NCBI RefSeq assembly: GCF_009569385.1 | Contig: NZ_WBOF01000006.1 | Span: 1-64,000, forward strand | Source: Streptomyces kaniharaensis | Lineage (GTDB): Bacteria > Actinomycetota > Actinomycetes > Streptomycetales > Streptomycetaceae | Reading direction: 5' to 3' | DNA length: 64,000 nucleotides | Shown: piece after piece, positions 25,804-33,952 of the stretch | How positions within the stretch are numbered: position 1 is the stretch's first letter | How the letters are laid out: every line of letters starts with the position of its first letter | Position numbers and translations under genes: made by a program | Notes under the pieces: generated by a model | Databases searched by the model: none | Told to the model about the DNA's origin: nothing | What the model saw: the letters and a program-made list of their open reading frames with translations, nothing else

Positions 25804-27090
25804 TCACCCCGCCACCACCCACGACAGCGTCCCCGTCAGGTCGGCGCGCAGGGCCGGGTCGGCGACGGCCGGGGTCGGGTCGGTGGCGACGGCCGTGAGG
25901 AAGTGAGGAAGGGAATGGGCCCCGCCCGGGAGGACGGCGGCGACGTCGAGGGCGGTGTGGCCTCGCAGCTCGGGCAGTTCGTGCCAGTCCAGGTACCAGC
26001 GCAGCCGGGTCCCGGGTACCGGCAGGTCGACGGTCACGCGGTCGTCCGGGGTGAGCCAGCTGCCGGCGGGGGTCGGGCTGGTCAGCGGGGTGGCGTGGCG
26101 GTAGAAGCCGGCGATCATGGCCTCACGCCCGGGCAGGTTGAACTCGCGCCCCAGTGACCGCATGATCGAGTTCTCGGTCGGGCGGAACAGGCCGGCCGGG
26201 TAGTAGCCACCGCCCTCGAAGGTGCCGACCGTGCCGCCGTCCGGCGAGGTCTGGCCGAGCCAGCGGGACCACTTGGTGCCCTCCTCGCGCATCCGGTCGG
26301 CGGTGAGGGTGCTGATGTTGGCCTCCGCGGGTTCGTCGCCCTTGTAGGTGCCCTGGCCGGCGTAGGCGTACTCGTCGGCGAGCTTGCCCAGGGAGTGCCC
26401 GGTCTCGTGCACCGCGATCTGCCCGGACTTCGCGTTGCCGCCGGCCACGGTCGCGATGCCCTCGTAGCCGAGCGAGGAGGTGACGTCGTTGTATCCTGCG
26501 CCGCCGTACTTGGCGCTGTTGGCCACCACGATCACCAGGTCCGCCTGCGGGGCCTTCGCCGCGTAGCGTTCGACCGCCTTCTCGTCCACGCACAGCAGGC
26601 GCTCCACGCCGCCGCACCAGAAGTACGAGCCCAGCGCGGTGTGCCGGACGGTCGCCTTGTCCGGGTCACCGGAGACGCCCGACTGCGGGGAGACGGCGGA
26701 CACCGCCCACACGTTGAACAGCTTCCGGTAGCTGGCGTACGGCTCCACCGCGGTGATCTCGCGCCACTTGTCGGCGGCGTCGGTCCGGAACTTCTCCTGT
26801 TCCTGCGCGGAGTAGCCGTCCCCGATCATCACCACGTCGAGCTTGGTGTCCGGATCCCCGTTGCGGATCAGCGAGGTGACGTCGCCGTCGCCGGCGAGCG
26901 GTGCCAGGCTCGGGGCCACGTACGGCGAGGCGCCGGGCACCTGCGCCCGGGAGATGCCGCCGTCCTCGGCGAACACCTCCACGGTCCGCCGGGTGTCCGT
27001 GGCCGGTGTCCCCGTGGCCGGGGCGGCGCCCAGCAGGGTGAGGGCGACGGCGGAGGCGAGAAGGGTCGAGACGGTCCTGCTGCTGCGCAC
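25804..27090 (-). CDS. Secreted M64-family metallopeptidase
   Basis: 428 residues. An N-terminal signal peptide (RTVSTLLASAVALTLLGAA) is followed by an M64 (IgA-peptidase-like) domain with VVMIGDGYSAQEQEKF, the zinc motif HETGHSLGKLADEY and a downstream NSIMRSLGREFN segment. The GTG at 27090 is chosen because GGAGG sits 6-10 nt upstream and the signal peptide begins there; the longer frame to 27174 adds a His/Arg-rich stretch. M64 enzymes are exported zinc endopeptidases; substrates in soil bacteria are unknown. Confidence 0.9.
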   Translation of the reverse strand: MRSSRTVSTLLASAVALTLLGAAPATGTPATDTRRTVEVFAEDGGISRAQVPGASPYVAPSLAPLAGDGDVTSLIRNGDPDTKLDVVMIGDGYSAQEQEKFRTDAADKWREITAVEPYASYRKLFNVWAVSAVSPQSGVSGDPDKATVRHTALGSYFWCGGVERLLCVDEKAVERYAAKAPQADLVIVVANSAKYGGAGYNDVTSSLGYEGIATVAGGNAKSGQIAVHETGHSLGKLADEYAYAGQGTYKGDEPAEANISTLTADRMREEGTKWSRWLGQTSPDGGTVGTFEGGGYYPAGLFRPTENSIMRSLGREFNLPGREAMIAGFYRHATPLTSPTPAGSWLTPDDRVTVDLPVPGTRLRWYLDWHELPELRGHTALDVAAVLPGGAHSLPHFLTAVATDPTPAVADPALRADLTGTLSWVVAG

Positions 27091-27186
27091 GGGCGTCCTC
27101 CAGGAGCTCCGGGGTCGGCGAGGTGTGACATGGTACTTGTGGTGATGGGTACCTGACAATCCATCGGGCGGCACCCGGGCAAGGGG

Positions 27187-28494
27187 TCATCCCAGGGCGG
27201 CCGCCTTGCGCAGCAGGACCGAGCGCTCGCGGGTGTTGCGGCAGAGCCGGGCGGCGAGTTCGAGTTCGGCGCGGGCCTCGGCGGTGCGGCCGAGGCGGGT
27301 GAGGAGTTCACCGCGGACGGTGGGGAGCAGGTGCGAGCCCGACAGGCGGCCGGTCGCGGTGAGGTCGTCGACGATGGCCAGCGCCTGCCGCGGGCCGCTC
27401 GCCATCGCGACGGCCACGGCCCGGTTGAGGTCGACGACCGGGGACGGGGCGACCCGGCCGAGGGCCTCGTAGAGGACGACGATGCGCTCCCAGTCGGTCT
27501 CCGGCACCGAAGGGGCCGCCGCGTGGCAGGCGGCGACGGCGGCCTGGAGACCGTACGGGCCGAGGCCGCGCCCGGCGGCCGTGGCGCGGCCGAGGGCGGC
27601 CCGGCCGCGGCGGATCGCCGAACGGTCCCACAGCCGCCGGTCCTGGTCCTCCAGGAGCACCGGCTCGCCGTCGGGCCCGGTGCGGGCGGGAAAGCGCGCT
27701 GCCGTCAGCTCGAACAGCGCGAGCAGGCCGTGCACCTCCGGCTCCCGGGGCAGCAGGGCGGCCAGCGTCCGCGCCAGCCGGACGGCCTCGTAGGCGAGGT
27801 CGGCGCGCAGCAGGCTCTCCCCGCCGGTGGCCGTCGAGCCCTCGGTGAAGATCACGTACAGGACGCTCAGGACGGAGCCGAGCCGCTCGCGGCGCTCCTC
27901 GGCCGGCGGGAGCTCGAACGGCACGCCCGCCGCGCCGATGGTCTTCTTCGCCCGCGTGATCCGGGCCTGGACGGTGGGCACGGGCACCAGGAACGCCCGG
28001 GCGATCTCCTCGCTGGACAGGCCGCCGACCACCCGCAGCGTCAGGGCCACCCGGGCCTCGGGCGAGAGCACCGGGTGGCAGGCGACGAAGATCAGCGCGA
28101 GGACATCGTCGTCGACCCGGTCCGGGTCCCACGGCAGGTCGTCCGCGCGCTCCGGCGGGGCCGCCGCACCCGCCGCCGCCTCGCCCTCGGCGAGCGGCCG
28201 GGCGAGCCGGGCGTACCGCTCGTCGCGGGCAGAGCGGCGGCGGAAGGCGTCGATGGCGCGCCGCCGCGCCGTGGCGAGCAGCCAGCCGACCGGGCTGGCC
28301 GGCGCGCCGTCGCGTGCCCAGGAGACGAGGGCTTCCGCGAGCGCCTCCTGCGCGACGTCCTCGGCGAGTTCGAAGTCCCCCGTGTAGCGGGTGAGCGCGC
28401 CGACGATCCGGGCGGACTCGATCCGCCAGACGGCCTCGACGGCCCGCCGAGCCGACTCGGGGCTCGGCGGGCCGTCGGTGGTCGGGAGTGTCAC
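27187..28494 (-). CDS. ECF42-type RNA polymerase sigma factor with C-terminal TPR-like extension
   Basis: 435 residues: sigma region 2 (about 20-90, DFELAEDVAQEALAEAL), region 4 (about 125-185, LTLRVVGGLSSEEIARAF) and a long DUF6596/helical-repeat C-terminal domain (about 190-435, with FELTAARFPARTG and VDLNRAVAVAMA). This is the ECF42 layout, which lacks an anti-sigma factor and is instead paired with YCII/DGPF-domain proteins. The GTG at 28494 overlaps the stop of the YCII gene upstream (GTGA), confirming the pair. Regulated genes are unknown. Confidence 0.93.
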   Translation of the reverse strand: MTLPTTDGPPSPESARRAVEAVWRIESARIVGALTRYTGDFELAEDVAQEALAEALVSWARDGAPASPVGWLLATARRRAIDAFRRRSARDERYARLARPLAEGEAAAGAAAPPERADDLPWDPDRVDDDVLALIFVACHPVLSPEARVALTLRVVGGLSSEEIARAFLVPVPTVQARITRAKKTIGAAGVPFELPPAEERRERLGSVLSVLYVIFTEGSTATGGESLLRADLAYEAVRLARTLAALLPREPEVHGLLALFELTAARFPARTGPDGEPVLLEDQDRRLWDRSAIRRGRAALGRATAAGRGLGPYGLQAAVAACHAAAPSVPETDWERIVVLYEALGRVAPSPVVDLNRAVAVAMASGPRQALAIVDDLTATGRLSGSHLLPTVRGELLTRLGRTAEARAELELAARLCRNTRERSVLLRKAAALG

Positions 28495-28913
28495 AGCTGG
28501 CCGGTCCGCTCGCGCCACGCCCGCTCCTTGACGATCCACTCGTTGTCCTGCGGGAACTCGTCGATCCCCGGCACCCGCCGGACCTCGCACTTCGAGCCCG
28601 GGAGGGCGGGGAGCCGCTTGGCCCACTCGACGGCCTCCTCCTTCGAGGCCACGTCGATCAGGTAGAAGCCGCCGAACAGTTCCTTCGTCTCCCCGTACGG
28701 GCCGTCGGTGACCACCGGCGTCTCGCCGCCGAAGTCGACCACGACGCCCTGGCCCGGGTCGTCCAGGCCCTCGGCGGCGACGAGCACGCCCGCCTTGATC
28801 AGTTCCTCGTTGAAGCGGCCGACGGTTTCGAGCATCTCCTCGAAGGGGGTCTCCCTCATCTTCGCCATGGACTCGTCCGTGCCGCGCATGATCAGCATGT
28901 ACTTCGCCATCAT
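28491..28913 (-). CDS. YCII/DGPF-domain protein, partner of the ECF42 sigma factor
   Basis: 140 residues, a ferredoxin-like YCII fold with the DGP signature (TDGPYGETKELFGG) and the N-terminal AKYMLIMRG strand. Family members accompany ECF42 sigma factors and are thought to sense a signal or act as small enzymes. GGAGA lies upstream of two adjacent ATGs (28913 and 28910); either could start. The stop overlaps the sigma-factor start. Confidence 0.93.
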   Translation of the reverse strand: MMAKYMLIMRGTDESMAKMRETPFEEMLETVGRFNEELIKAGVLVAAEGLDDPGQGVVVDFGGETPVVTDGPYGETKELFGGFYLIDVASKEEAVEWAKRLPALPGSKCEVRRVPGIDEFPQDNEWIVKERAWRERTGQL

Positions 28914-29022
28914 GGGTCTCCTTGCCGTGGGGGTCGCCTCTCGACCCTCTCTACCTCAGGTCGAACGGCGCCCGCGCGGATCGACACGACACTGTCACGA
29001 ACCTGCACCGCGGTCACGGCCG

Positions 29023-30384
29023 TCAGTGACCGGGGACGGCGGGCCGGGGCCAGCTGGGGTGGTACCGGTCGATGACGTAGTGGTGGCCGTGGCGCCAGCC
29101 GCCGGTGGTGGCGGGGTGGGCGCCGGCGAGGTGGGGGTGGTCGGCGGGCAGGTCGGTGTGGAGGTGGTCGAGGGTGTCCGGGTCGCGGGACGGCCAGAGG
29201 GCGGCGGCTCCGGCCGCCGCGGCCAGGGCGACGGTTCCGAGGACGACGGCGGTGACCGGCAGACCGGCGCCGGCGGCGAGCCAGCCGGCGAGGGGGTAGG
29301 TGAGCAGCCAGCAGCTGTGGGAGAGGGAGAACTGGGCGGCGAAGGCGGCGGGCAGGTCCGCGTCGGCGGCCGAGCGGCGGATGAGGCGCCCGCCGGGGGT
29401 GAGGACGGCGGAGCAGGCCGCGCCGATCAGCGCCCAGGTCGCAAGCAGCGCCGCCCAGGACCAGCCGGTCGGTCCGAGGGCCGTGAGGGCGGTTGCGGCG
29501 GCGAGGACGGCCGGCAGGGCGAACGCGGCGGGGAGCATCACCCGGCGGTCGCCGACGCGGGCCAGGAGGCGGGGGAGGAGCAGGGCGGTGAGCATCGAGC
29601 CGGCCCCGTAGGCGCCGAGGGCGAGGGAGACGGCACCGGCCGGGCGGTGGAAGTGGTCGCGGACCACCACGACGGTGTTGACGAAGACGATGGCGCCCGC
29701 GGCGGCGACCGCCAGGTCGAGCGCGAGCAGGGCGCGCAGCCTCGGTGTCACCCAGAACAGACGGGAGCTGAAGGCGGCCCTGGCGTAGGCGCCGCCGGTG
29801 CGCTCGACCGGGGCCGGTTTCGGCAGGACGGCCGAGACGACCAGGGCGGCGGAGGCGAGGAAGCCCACCGTCGTCCCCGCGAACAGCCAGTCGTAGGAGA
29901 CCAGGGTGAGCAGGAGGGCGGCGAGCGCCGGGCTGAACAGGGACTCCAGATCGTAGGCGAGCCGGGACATCGACAGCGCCTGCGTGTAGTCGCGCTCGGC
30001 GGGCAGGACGTCCGGGATGGTGGCCTGGAAGGTCGGGGTGAACGCCGCTGAGGCCGCCTGGAGCAGGAAGATCAGCAGGTACACCTGCCAGACCTGGGTG
30101 ACGAACGGCAGGCTGAGCGCCACCGCGGCGCGGGTGAGGTCCATCGCCACCAGGAGGGCCCGCCGCGGTATCCGCCCGGAGAGTGCGCCGGCGATCGGTG
30201 CGATCGCGACGTAGGCCACCATCTTGATGGCCAGCGCCGTGCCCAGTACCGCCGAGGCGTTCGCGCCGGCCAGGTCGTAGGCGAGCAGGGACAGCGCCAC
30301 GGTGGCCAGGCCGGTGCCGACCAGGGCGACGACCTGGGCGGTGAACAGGTGGCGGTAGGCGCGGTTGCGCAGCACGGAGAGCAT
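29023..30384 (-). CDS. MFS transporter with a His-rich C-terminal tail
   Basis: 453 residues, 12 transmembrane helices, starting MLSVLRNRAYRHLFTAQV with loop motif SGRIPRRALLVAMD. Resembles the DHA/enterobactin-exporter-like branch of MFS. The last 47 residues hold ten histidines (HLHTD, HPHLAGAH, WRHGHHY), a likely metal-binding tail. It follows an ArsR repressor on the same strand and has the same 14-bp operator-like motif upstream, so metal-induced efflux is a fair inference. The start at 30384 has only a weak GGGACGG upstream. Confidence 0.85.
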   Translation of the reverse strand: MLSVLRNRAYRHLFTAQVVALVGTGLATVALSLLAYDLAGANASAVLGTALAIKMVAYVAIAPIAGALSGRIPRRALLVAMDLTRAAVALSLPFVTQVWQVYLLIFLLQAASAAFTPTFQATIPDVLPAERDYTQALSMSRLAYDLESLFSPALAALLLTLVSYDWLFAGTTVGFLASAALVVSAVLPKPAPVERTGGAYARAAFSSRLFWVTPRLRALLALDLAVAAAGAIVFVNTVVVVRDHFHRPAGAVSLALGAYGAGSMLTALLLPRLLARVGDRRVMLPAAFALPAVLAAATALTALGPTGWSWAALLATWALIGAACSAVLTPGGRLIRRSAADADLPAAFAAQFSLSHSCWLLTYPLAGWLAAGAGLPVTAVVLGTVALAAAAGAAALWPSRDPDTLDHLHTDLPADHPHLAGAHPATTGGWRHGHHYVIDRYHPSWPRPAVPGH

Positions 30385-30441
30385 GGGTCCGTCCCGGTTC
30401 GCGGTGGGGGTGGCATGCTCATCATAGTCAATGCGTGCATA

Positions 30442-30455
30442 CGTGTGCACATGTT
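30442..30455 (-). promoter_or_regulatory. Operator-like motif before the MFS gene
   Basis: CGTGTGCACATGTT, nearly identical to the copy upstream of the arsR gene (30885-30898; 13 of 14 bases, and 16 of 19 when extended leftwards). It contains the palindrome GTGCAC. Candidate ArsR-family binding site. Confidence 0.55.
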
Positions 30456-30491
30456 GTCCGTGCCCCGACCCCGGGAGGGCTCGAGGCGGGG

Positions 30492-30845
30492 TCAGTCGTG
30501 CGGCGGCAGGTGGCGGATCTGGTGGTCCGCGACGTTCATCGCCTCGTCGACGAGCCGCCGGAGGTGGCCGTGGCGCAGCGAGTAGACGACCCGCCGCCCG
30601 TCCCGGCGGGTGGTGACGAGGCCGGCCAGGCGGAGCTTGGCCAGGTGCTGGCTGACGGACGGGCGTGCGGCGCCGGTCGCCTCGGTCAGCGTGGTGACGT
30701 CGGCCTCGCCCTGGCCGAGCCGCTCCAGCAGGGCGAGCCGGGTGCGGTCGGCCAGCAGCGCCAGGACGGCGGCGGCGACGTCGAGGCGCTCCTCGGCACG
30801 CTGGTGCGAGTGCTGTGCATCTGCCAACTCGGTGCCGCTGCTCAT
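30492..30845 (-). CDS. ArsR/SmtB-family metal-responsive repressor
   Basis: 117 residues. Winged helix with recognition region ARPSVSQHLAKLRLAGLV and wing RRDGRRVVYSL. An N-terminal His (QHSHQRAEE) and C-terminal His residues (HGHLRRLVDEAMNVADHQ, HLPPH) fit the alpha-5 metal site used by Zn/Ni/Co sensors such as KmtR or NmtR (DxH...H pattern), not the Cys-type arsenic site. The ATG at 30845 is preferred over the longer frame to 30893, which would cover the operator. Probably represses itself and the downstream His-tailed MFS pump. Confidence 0.88.
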   Translation of the reverse strand: MSSGTELADAQHSHQRAEERLDVAAAVLALLADRTRLALLERLGQGEADVTTLTEATGAARPSVSQHLAKLRLAGLVTTRRDGRRVVYSLRHGHLRRLVDEAMNVADHQIRHLPPHD

Positions 30846-30884
30846 CCGGCCATCGTAGGCCGTCCACGGTCGTCCGCGCGCACG

Positions 30885-30898
30885 CGTGCGCACATGTT
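30885..30898 (-). promoter_or_regulatory. Operator-like motif before arsR
   Basis: CGTGCGCACATGTT, 40 bp upstream of the arsR start, differing by one base from the motif before the MFS gene. Autoregulation would be usual for ArsR-family genes. Confidence 0.55.
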
Positions 30899-30926
30899 CC
30901 GGAGCCTTCGGCGGGGCGCCTGTCGC

Positions 30927-30945
30927 TATACCGTGTGGGGGTATA
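30927..30945. promoter_or_regulatory. CsoR-like palindrome upstream of the permease gene
   Basis: TATACC and GGTATA separated by GTGTGGG: a G-tract palindrome with TATACC/GGTATA ends as seen in CsoR/RcnR-family operators. It lies in the region between arsR and the permease, about 110 bp before the permease start. No csoR gene is within the window. Confidence 0.5.
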
Positions 30946-31054
30946 CCATCCAGGTCGTTCCCGGTCGTCCGGATCGGTTCAGCGGGTCCAGGTGGACCCG
31001 GGACGGACCATGTCGGTCACGGAGAGGGCTCCGGGGGAAGGCGGACGAACCACG

Positions 31055-32209
31055 ATGCACGCGATCCTGCACGCCCTGTCCATCACCGGGGCGATGACCT
31101 GGGAGATCACCTGGGCGCTGATCCTCGGCTTCCTGCTGTCCGCCGTCGTCCAGGCCGTCGTCCGCAAGTCGACGATCGTCCGGCTGATGGGGGACGCCCG
31201 GCCGCGCACGCTGGCCGTCGCCTCCGGGCTGGGCGCGGCCTCGTCGTCGTGCTCGTACGCGGCGGTCGCGCTGGCCCGCTCGCTGTTCCGCAAGGGGGCG
31301 GACTTCACCGCGGCGATGGCCTTCGAGATCGCCTCGACCAACCTGGTCGTCGAACTCGGCGTGATCCTGGCCCTGTTGCTTGGCTGGCAGTTCACGGCGG
31401 CGGAGTTCGTCGGCGGGCCGATCATGATCCTTATGCTCGCCCTGCTCTTCCGGCTGTTCCTGCGGGAGCGGCTGCTTCACGAGGCCCGGGAGCAGGCGGA
31501 GTTCGGCCGGGCCGGCTCGATGGAGGGTCACGCGGCGATGGACATGTCCGTCCCGGGGGAGGGGCCCTTCACCCGGCGGCTGCTGTCGCGCCCCGGTGTC
31601 ACGTCCGTCTCGCACGTGTTCGTGATGGAGTGGGCGGCCATCCTCAAGGACCTGGTGATCGGCCTGCTGATCGCCGGGGCGATCGCCGCGTGGGTGCCGG
31701 ACAGCTTCTGGCAGGCGTTCTTCTTCGCCGACCACCCGGTCGCGAGCAAGCTCTGGGGGCCGCTGATCGGCCCGCTGGTCGCGGTCGCGTCCTTCGTCTG
31801 CTCGATCGGGAACGTGCCGCTCGCGGCGGTGCTGTGGAAGGGCGGGATCAGCTTCGGCGGTGTGGTGTCCTTCATCTTCGCGGACCTGCTGATCCTGCCG
31901 ATCCTGAACATCTACCGGAAGTACTACGGCCGCCGGATGACGGTGTTCCTGTTCGTGACCTTCTACGCGGCGATGGTCGTCGCCGGGTACGTGGTCGAAA
32001 TCTCCTTCGGCTGGCTCGGGTTGATCCCGGACCAGCACGAGGCGGAGATCCCGACGGCGGGCGTCGAGTGGAACTACACGACGTGGCTGAACATCGCGTT
32101 CCTGCTGTTGGCGGCGGCTCTGCTGGTCCGCTTCTTCCGGACCGGCGGGATGGCGATGCTCCGCATGATGGGCGGCTCGCCGGAGCGCGGCCACCACGAT
32201 CACCACTGA
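31055..32209 (+). CDS. YraQ/ArsP-type permease (DUF318)
   Basis: 384 residues with eight to ten transmembrane helices and the duplicated family core: ASGLGAASSSCSYAA in the first half and AVASFVCSIGNVPLAAVLW in the second, each with a conserved Cys. The C-terminus ends RGHHDHH and the central loop contains GHAAMDMS. Related proteins export organoarsenicals or transition metals. The ATG at 31055 matches the family start; an upstream in-frame ATG at 31010 is possible. It is divergent from arsR with a CsoR-like palindrome upstream. Metal export is likely; the metal is not known. Confidence 0.85.
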   Translation: MHAILHALSITGAMTWEITWALILGFLLSAVVQAVVRKSTIVRLMGDARPRTLAVASGLGAASSSCSYAAVALARSLFRKGADFTAAMAFEIASTNLVVELGVILALLLGWQFTAAEFVGGPIMILMLALLFRLFLRERLLHEAREQAEFGRAGSMEGHAAMDMSVPGEGPFTRRLLSRPGVTSVSHVFVMEWAAILKDLVIGLLIAGAIAAWVPDSFWQAFFFADHPVASKLWGPLIGPLVAVASFVCSIGNVPLAAVLWKGGISFGGVVSFIFADLLILPILNIYRKYYGRRMTVFLFVTFYAAMVVAGYVVEISFGWLGLIPDQHEAEIPTAGVEWNYTTWLNIAFLLLAAALLVRFFRTGGMAMLRMMGGSPERGHHDHH

Positions 32210-32282
32210 GCTCGGCGCGCCGAGCGGGGCGGACTCTGCCAGGCTGGAGGAGCAGCTACCTCGACCGAGGAGGCCCGCACCG

Positions 32283-32993
32283 ATGTCTGCGCAGAAGCCG
32301 GGGCCGGCCGAACGACGCGCCCGCGCCGCCGCGCTCAGGGCCGAGGAGGCCCGCCGCGAGCGGCGTCGGCGCCTGGTGGCGGGCGGGGCGATCGGCCTGC
32401 TCGCCCTCGCGGTGATCGGCGTGATCGCCGGCGTGATCGCGACGAACCAGAACTCGTCCGCCCCCTCCGGGGTCCCGGCGCACCCGCGCACCACGGCCGA
32501 AGGCCGGACCACCCTGCCGCCGTGGGACGCACCCGCCGACGTGGCGGCCGCGGTGAAGGCCGCCGGGCTGCCGATGCTCGGCGCGGAGGGCACGGCCCTG
32601 CACATCCACGCCCACCTGGACGTCTACGCGGACGGCAAGCCCGTCCCGGTGCCGGCGTTGCTCGGCGTCGACGAGAGCGCGCAGAAGATCAGCCCGCTGC
32701 ACACCCACGACACCACCGGCGTCGTCCACGTCGAGTCTCCGGTGAACGCGGACTTCAGCCTGGGCCAGTTCCTCACCGAGTGGCAGGTCTCCGCCTCCGC
32801 CGACCACCTGGGCGGGCTGCGCACGGACGCCACCCACACGCTGACCGCGTACGTCGACGGCAAGCCGGTGAGCGGCGACCCGGCGGCGATCCTCCTGCAC
32901 GCCCACGACGAGATCGCCCTCGTCTACGGCACGGCCGCGGAGAACGCCACGATCACCGTGCCCGGCAGCTACAACTGGCCGAGCGGGCTGTAG
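32283..32993 (+). CDS. Membrane-anchored extracytoplasmic His-rich protein
   Basis: 236 residues. A cytoplasmic Arg/Glu-rich start and one transmembrane helix (about 33-53, GGAIGLLALAVIGVIAGV) are followed by an exported domain with ordered His motifs: LHIHAHLDVY (about 102), LHTHD (about 139) and LHAHDE (about 203), enough for one or more metal sites. GGAGG lies 11 nt before the ATG. The gene is 73 bp downstream of the permease, probably co-transcribed. A periplasm-side metal-binding partner of the permease is inference; conserved in actinobacteria as hypothetical. Confidence 0.75.
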   Translation: MSAQKPGPAERRARAAALRAEEARRERRRRLVAGGAIGLLALAVIGVIAGVIATNQNSSAPSGVPAHPRTTAEGRTTLPPWDAPADVAAAVKAAGLPMLGAEGTALHIHAHLDVYADGKPVPVPALLGVDESAQKISPLHTHDTTGVVHVESPVNADFSLGQFLTEWQVSASADHLGGLRTDATHTLTAYVDGKPVSGDPAAILLHAHDEIALVYGTAAENATITVPGSYNWPSGL

Positions 32994-32999
32994 GTCCCG

Positions 33000-33806
33000 C
33001 TATCGTCCGGCCGGGCCGGGGACCAGCGGAGCGGTGACCCGCTCGGTCGGGTTGTTCGAGGAGTCGTCGTCCGAGGTGACGTTCGCGGTGATCGAGCTGG
33101 TCGCCCAGGACACCAGGCCGAGCACCAGGAAGACGACGAGGAGGAAGCGCCCGCCGCCGCTCAGGACGAGCGGGCGGGTGGCCGACGCCGGCCCGCCGGG
33201 CTCCGAGCCGGGCTCCTCGCCGAACAGGCGCTTGGGGTAGGCGGAGGTCAGCATCAGCAGGTAGGCCACGTACCGCATCCGGTAGCGCAGGATCGCGGCC
33301 GTCGCCTCGTACAGGGGCTGCGGCATCCGGCCGAGGATCAGAACCACCAGCCAGCTGATCACCGCCACCAGCCACCACCCGGCGGACAGCAGGCCCTGGA
33401 CGACCGCCGCGGGGATGGCGAGGATCAGCCGGAAGAGGACGGCGAGCCGGTTCAGCTCACCGGTCCGCAGCCAGACCTGCACGGGGTAGTCGGGAGCCCG
33501 GAAGCTGAACGGCGGGTAGCGGTCCACGGTGAGCATCAGGTAGGCGGTGACCCGGGTGTCGTACGGGACGAAAGCGGTGAGGTAGTCCGCGGCGAACACG
33601 GGCAGCCGGCCGAGCACCAGGGCGGCGAACCAGCCGATCACGGCGACGACGAACGCCACCACCGACAGCACCCAGACCACGACGAACTGCGGGATGAGCA
33701 GCAGGGCGCGCAGCAGGACCGTCCAGCGGTTCTGCGGGCCGCTGCCCGGCATGTCCAGCACCGGCAGCCACTCGGTCGCGACGGGGGCGGGGGGAGCCTG
33801 CCACAT
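33000..33806 (-). CDS. DUF4389 membrane protein
   Basis: 268 residues. Two similar halves, each with a pair of hydrophobic segments (PQFVVVWVLSVVAFVV and AAVVQGLLSAGWWLVAVISW) followed by a motif of the form LGRxP...Y..A..RY..R...Y. A last transmembrane helix is near residue 225 and a short Asp/Ser tail follows. This duplicated pattern defines DUF4389; function unknown. GGAGG lies 6 nt before the ATG. It converges on the His-rich protein with a 6-bp gap. Confidence 0.88.
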   Translation of the reverse strand: MWQAPPAPVATEWLPVLDMPGSGPQNRWTVLLRALLLIPQFVVVWVLSVVAFVVAVIGWFAALVLGRLPVFAADYLTAFVPYDTRVTAYLMLTVDRYPPFSFRAPDYPVQVWLRTGELNRLAVLFRLILAIPAAVVQGLLSAGWWLVAVISWLVVLILGRMPQPLYEATAAILRYRMRYVAYLLMLTSAYPKRLFGEEPGSEPGGPASATRPLVLSGGGRFLLVVFLVLGLVSWATSSITANVTSDDDSSNNPTERVTAPLVPGPAGR

Positions 33807-33900
33807 TCCGGGCCTCCACGGTCTCTGGGCGACGGGGACCCGGCTTCTGCCGTACCCGGGTGCCTTCGAAGATCGCAGCCTTCCGCCCGGCCCGCGCGCT

Positions 33901-33944
33901 GCACTCGTCCGCCCGGGCCGAGGGTCGCCCGGGCGGACGAGTGC
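33901..33944 (-). terminator. Terminator of the MBL-hydrolase gene
   Basis: Perfect 18-bp inverted repeat (33901-33918 and 33927-33944) with an 8-nt loop, starting 9 bp beyond the stop of the minus-strand gene. Confidence 0.85.
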
Positions 33945-33952
33945 GGCGAGGG

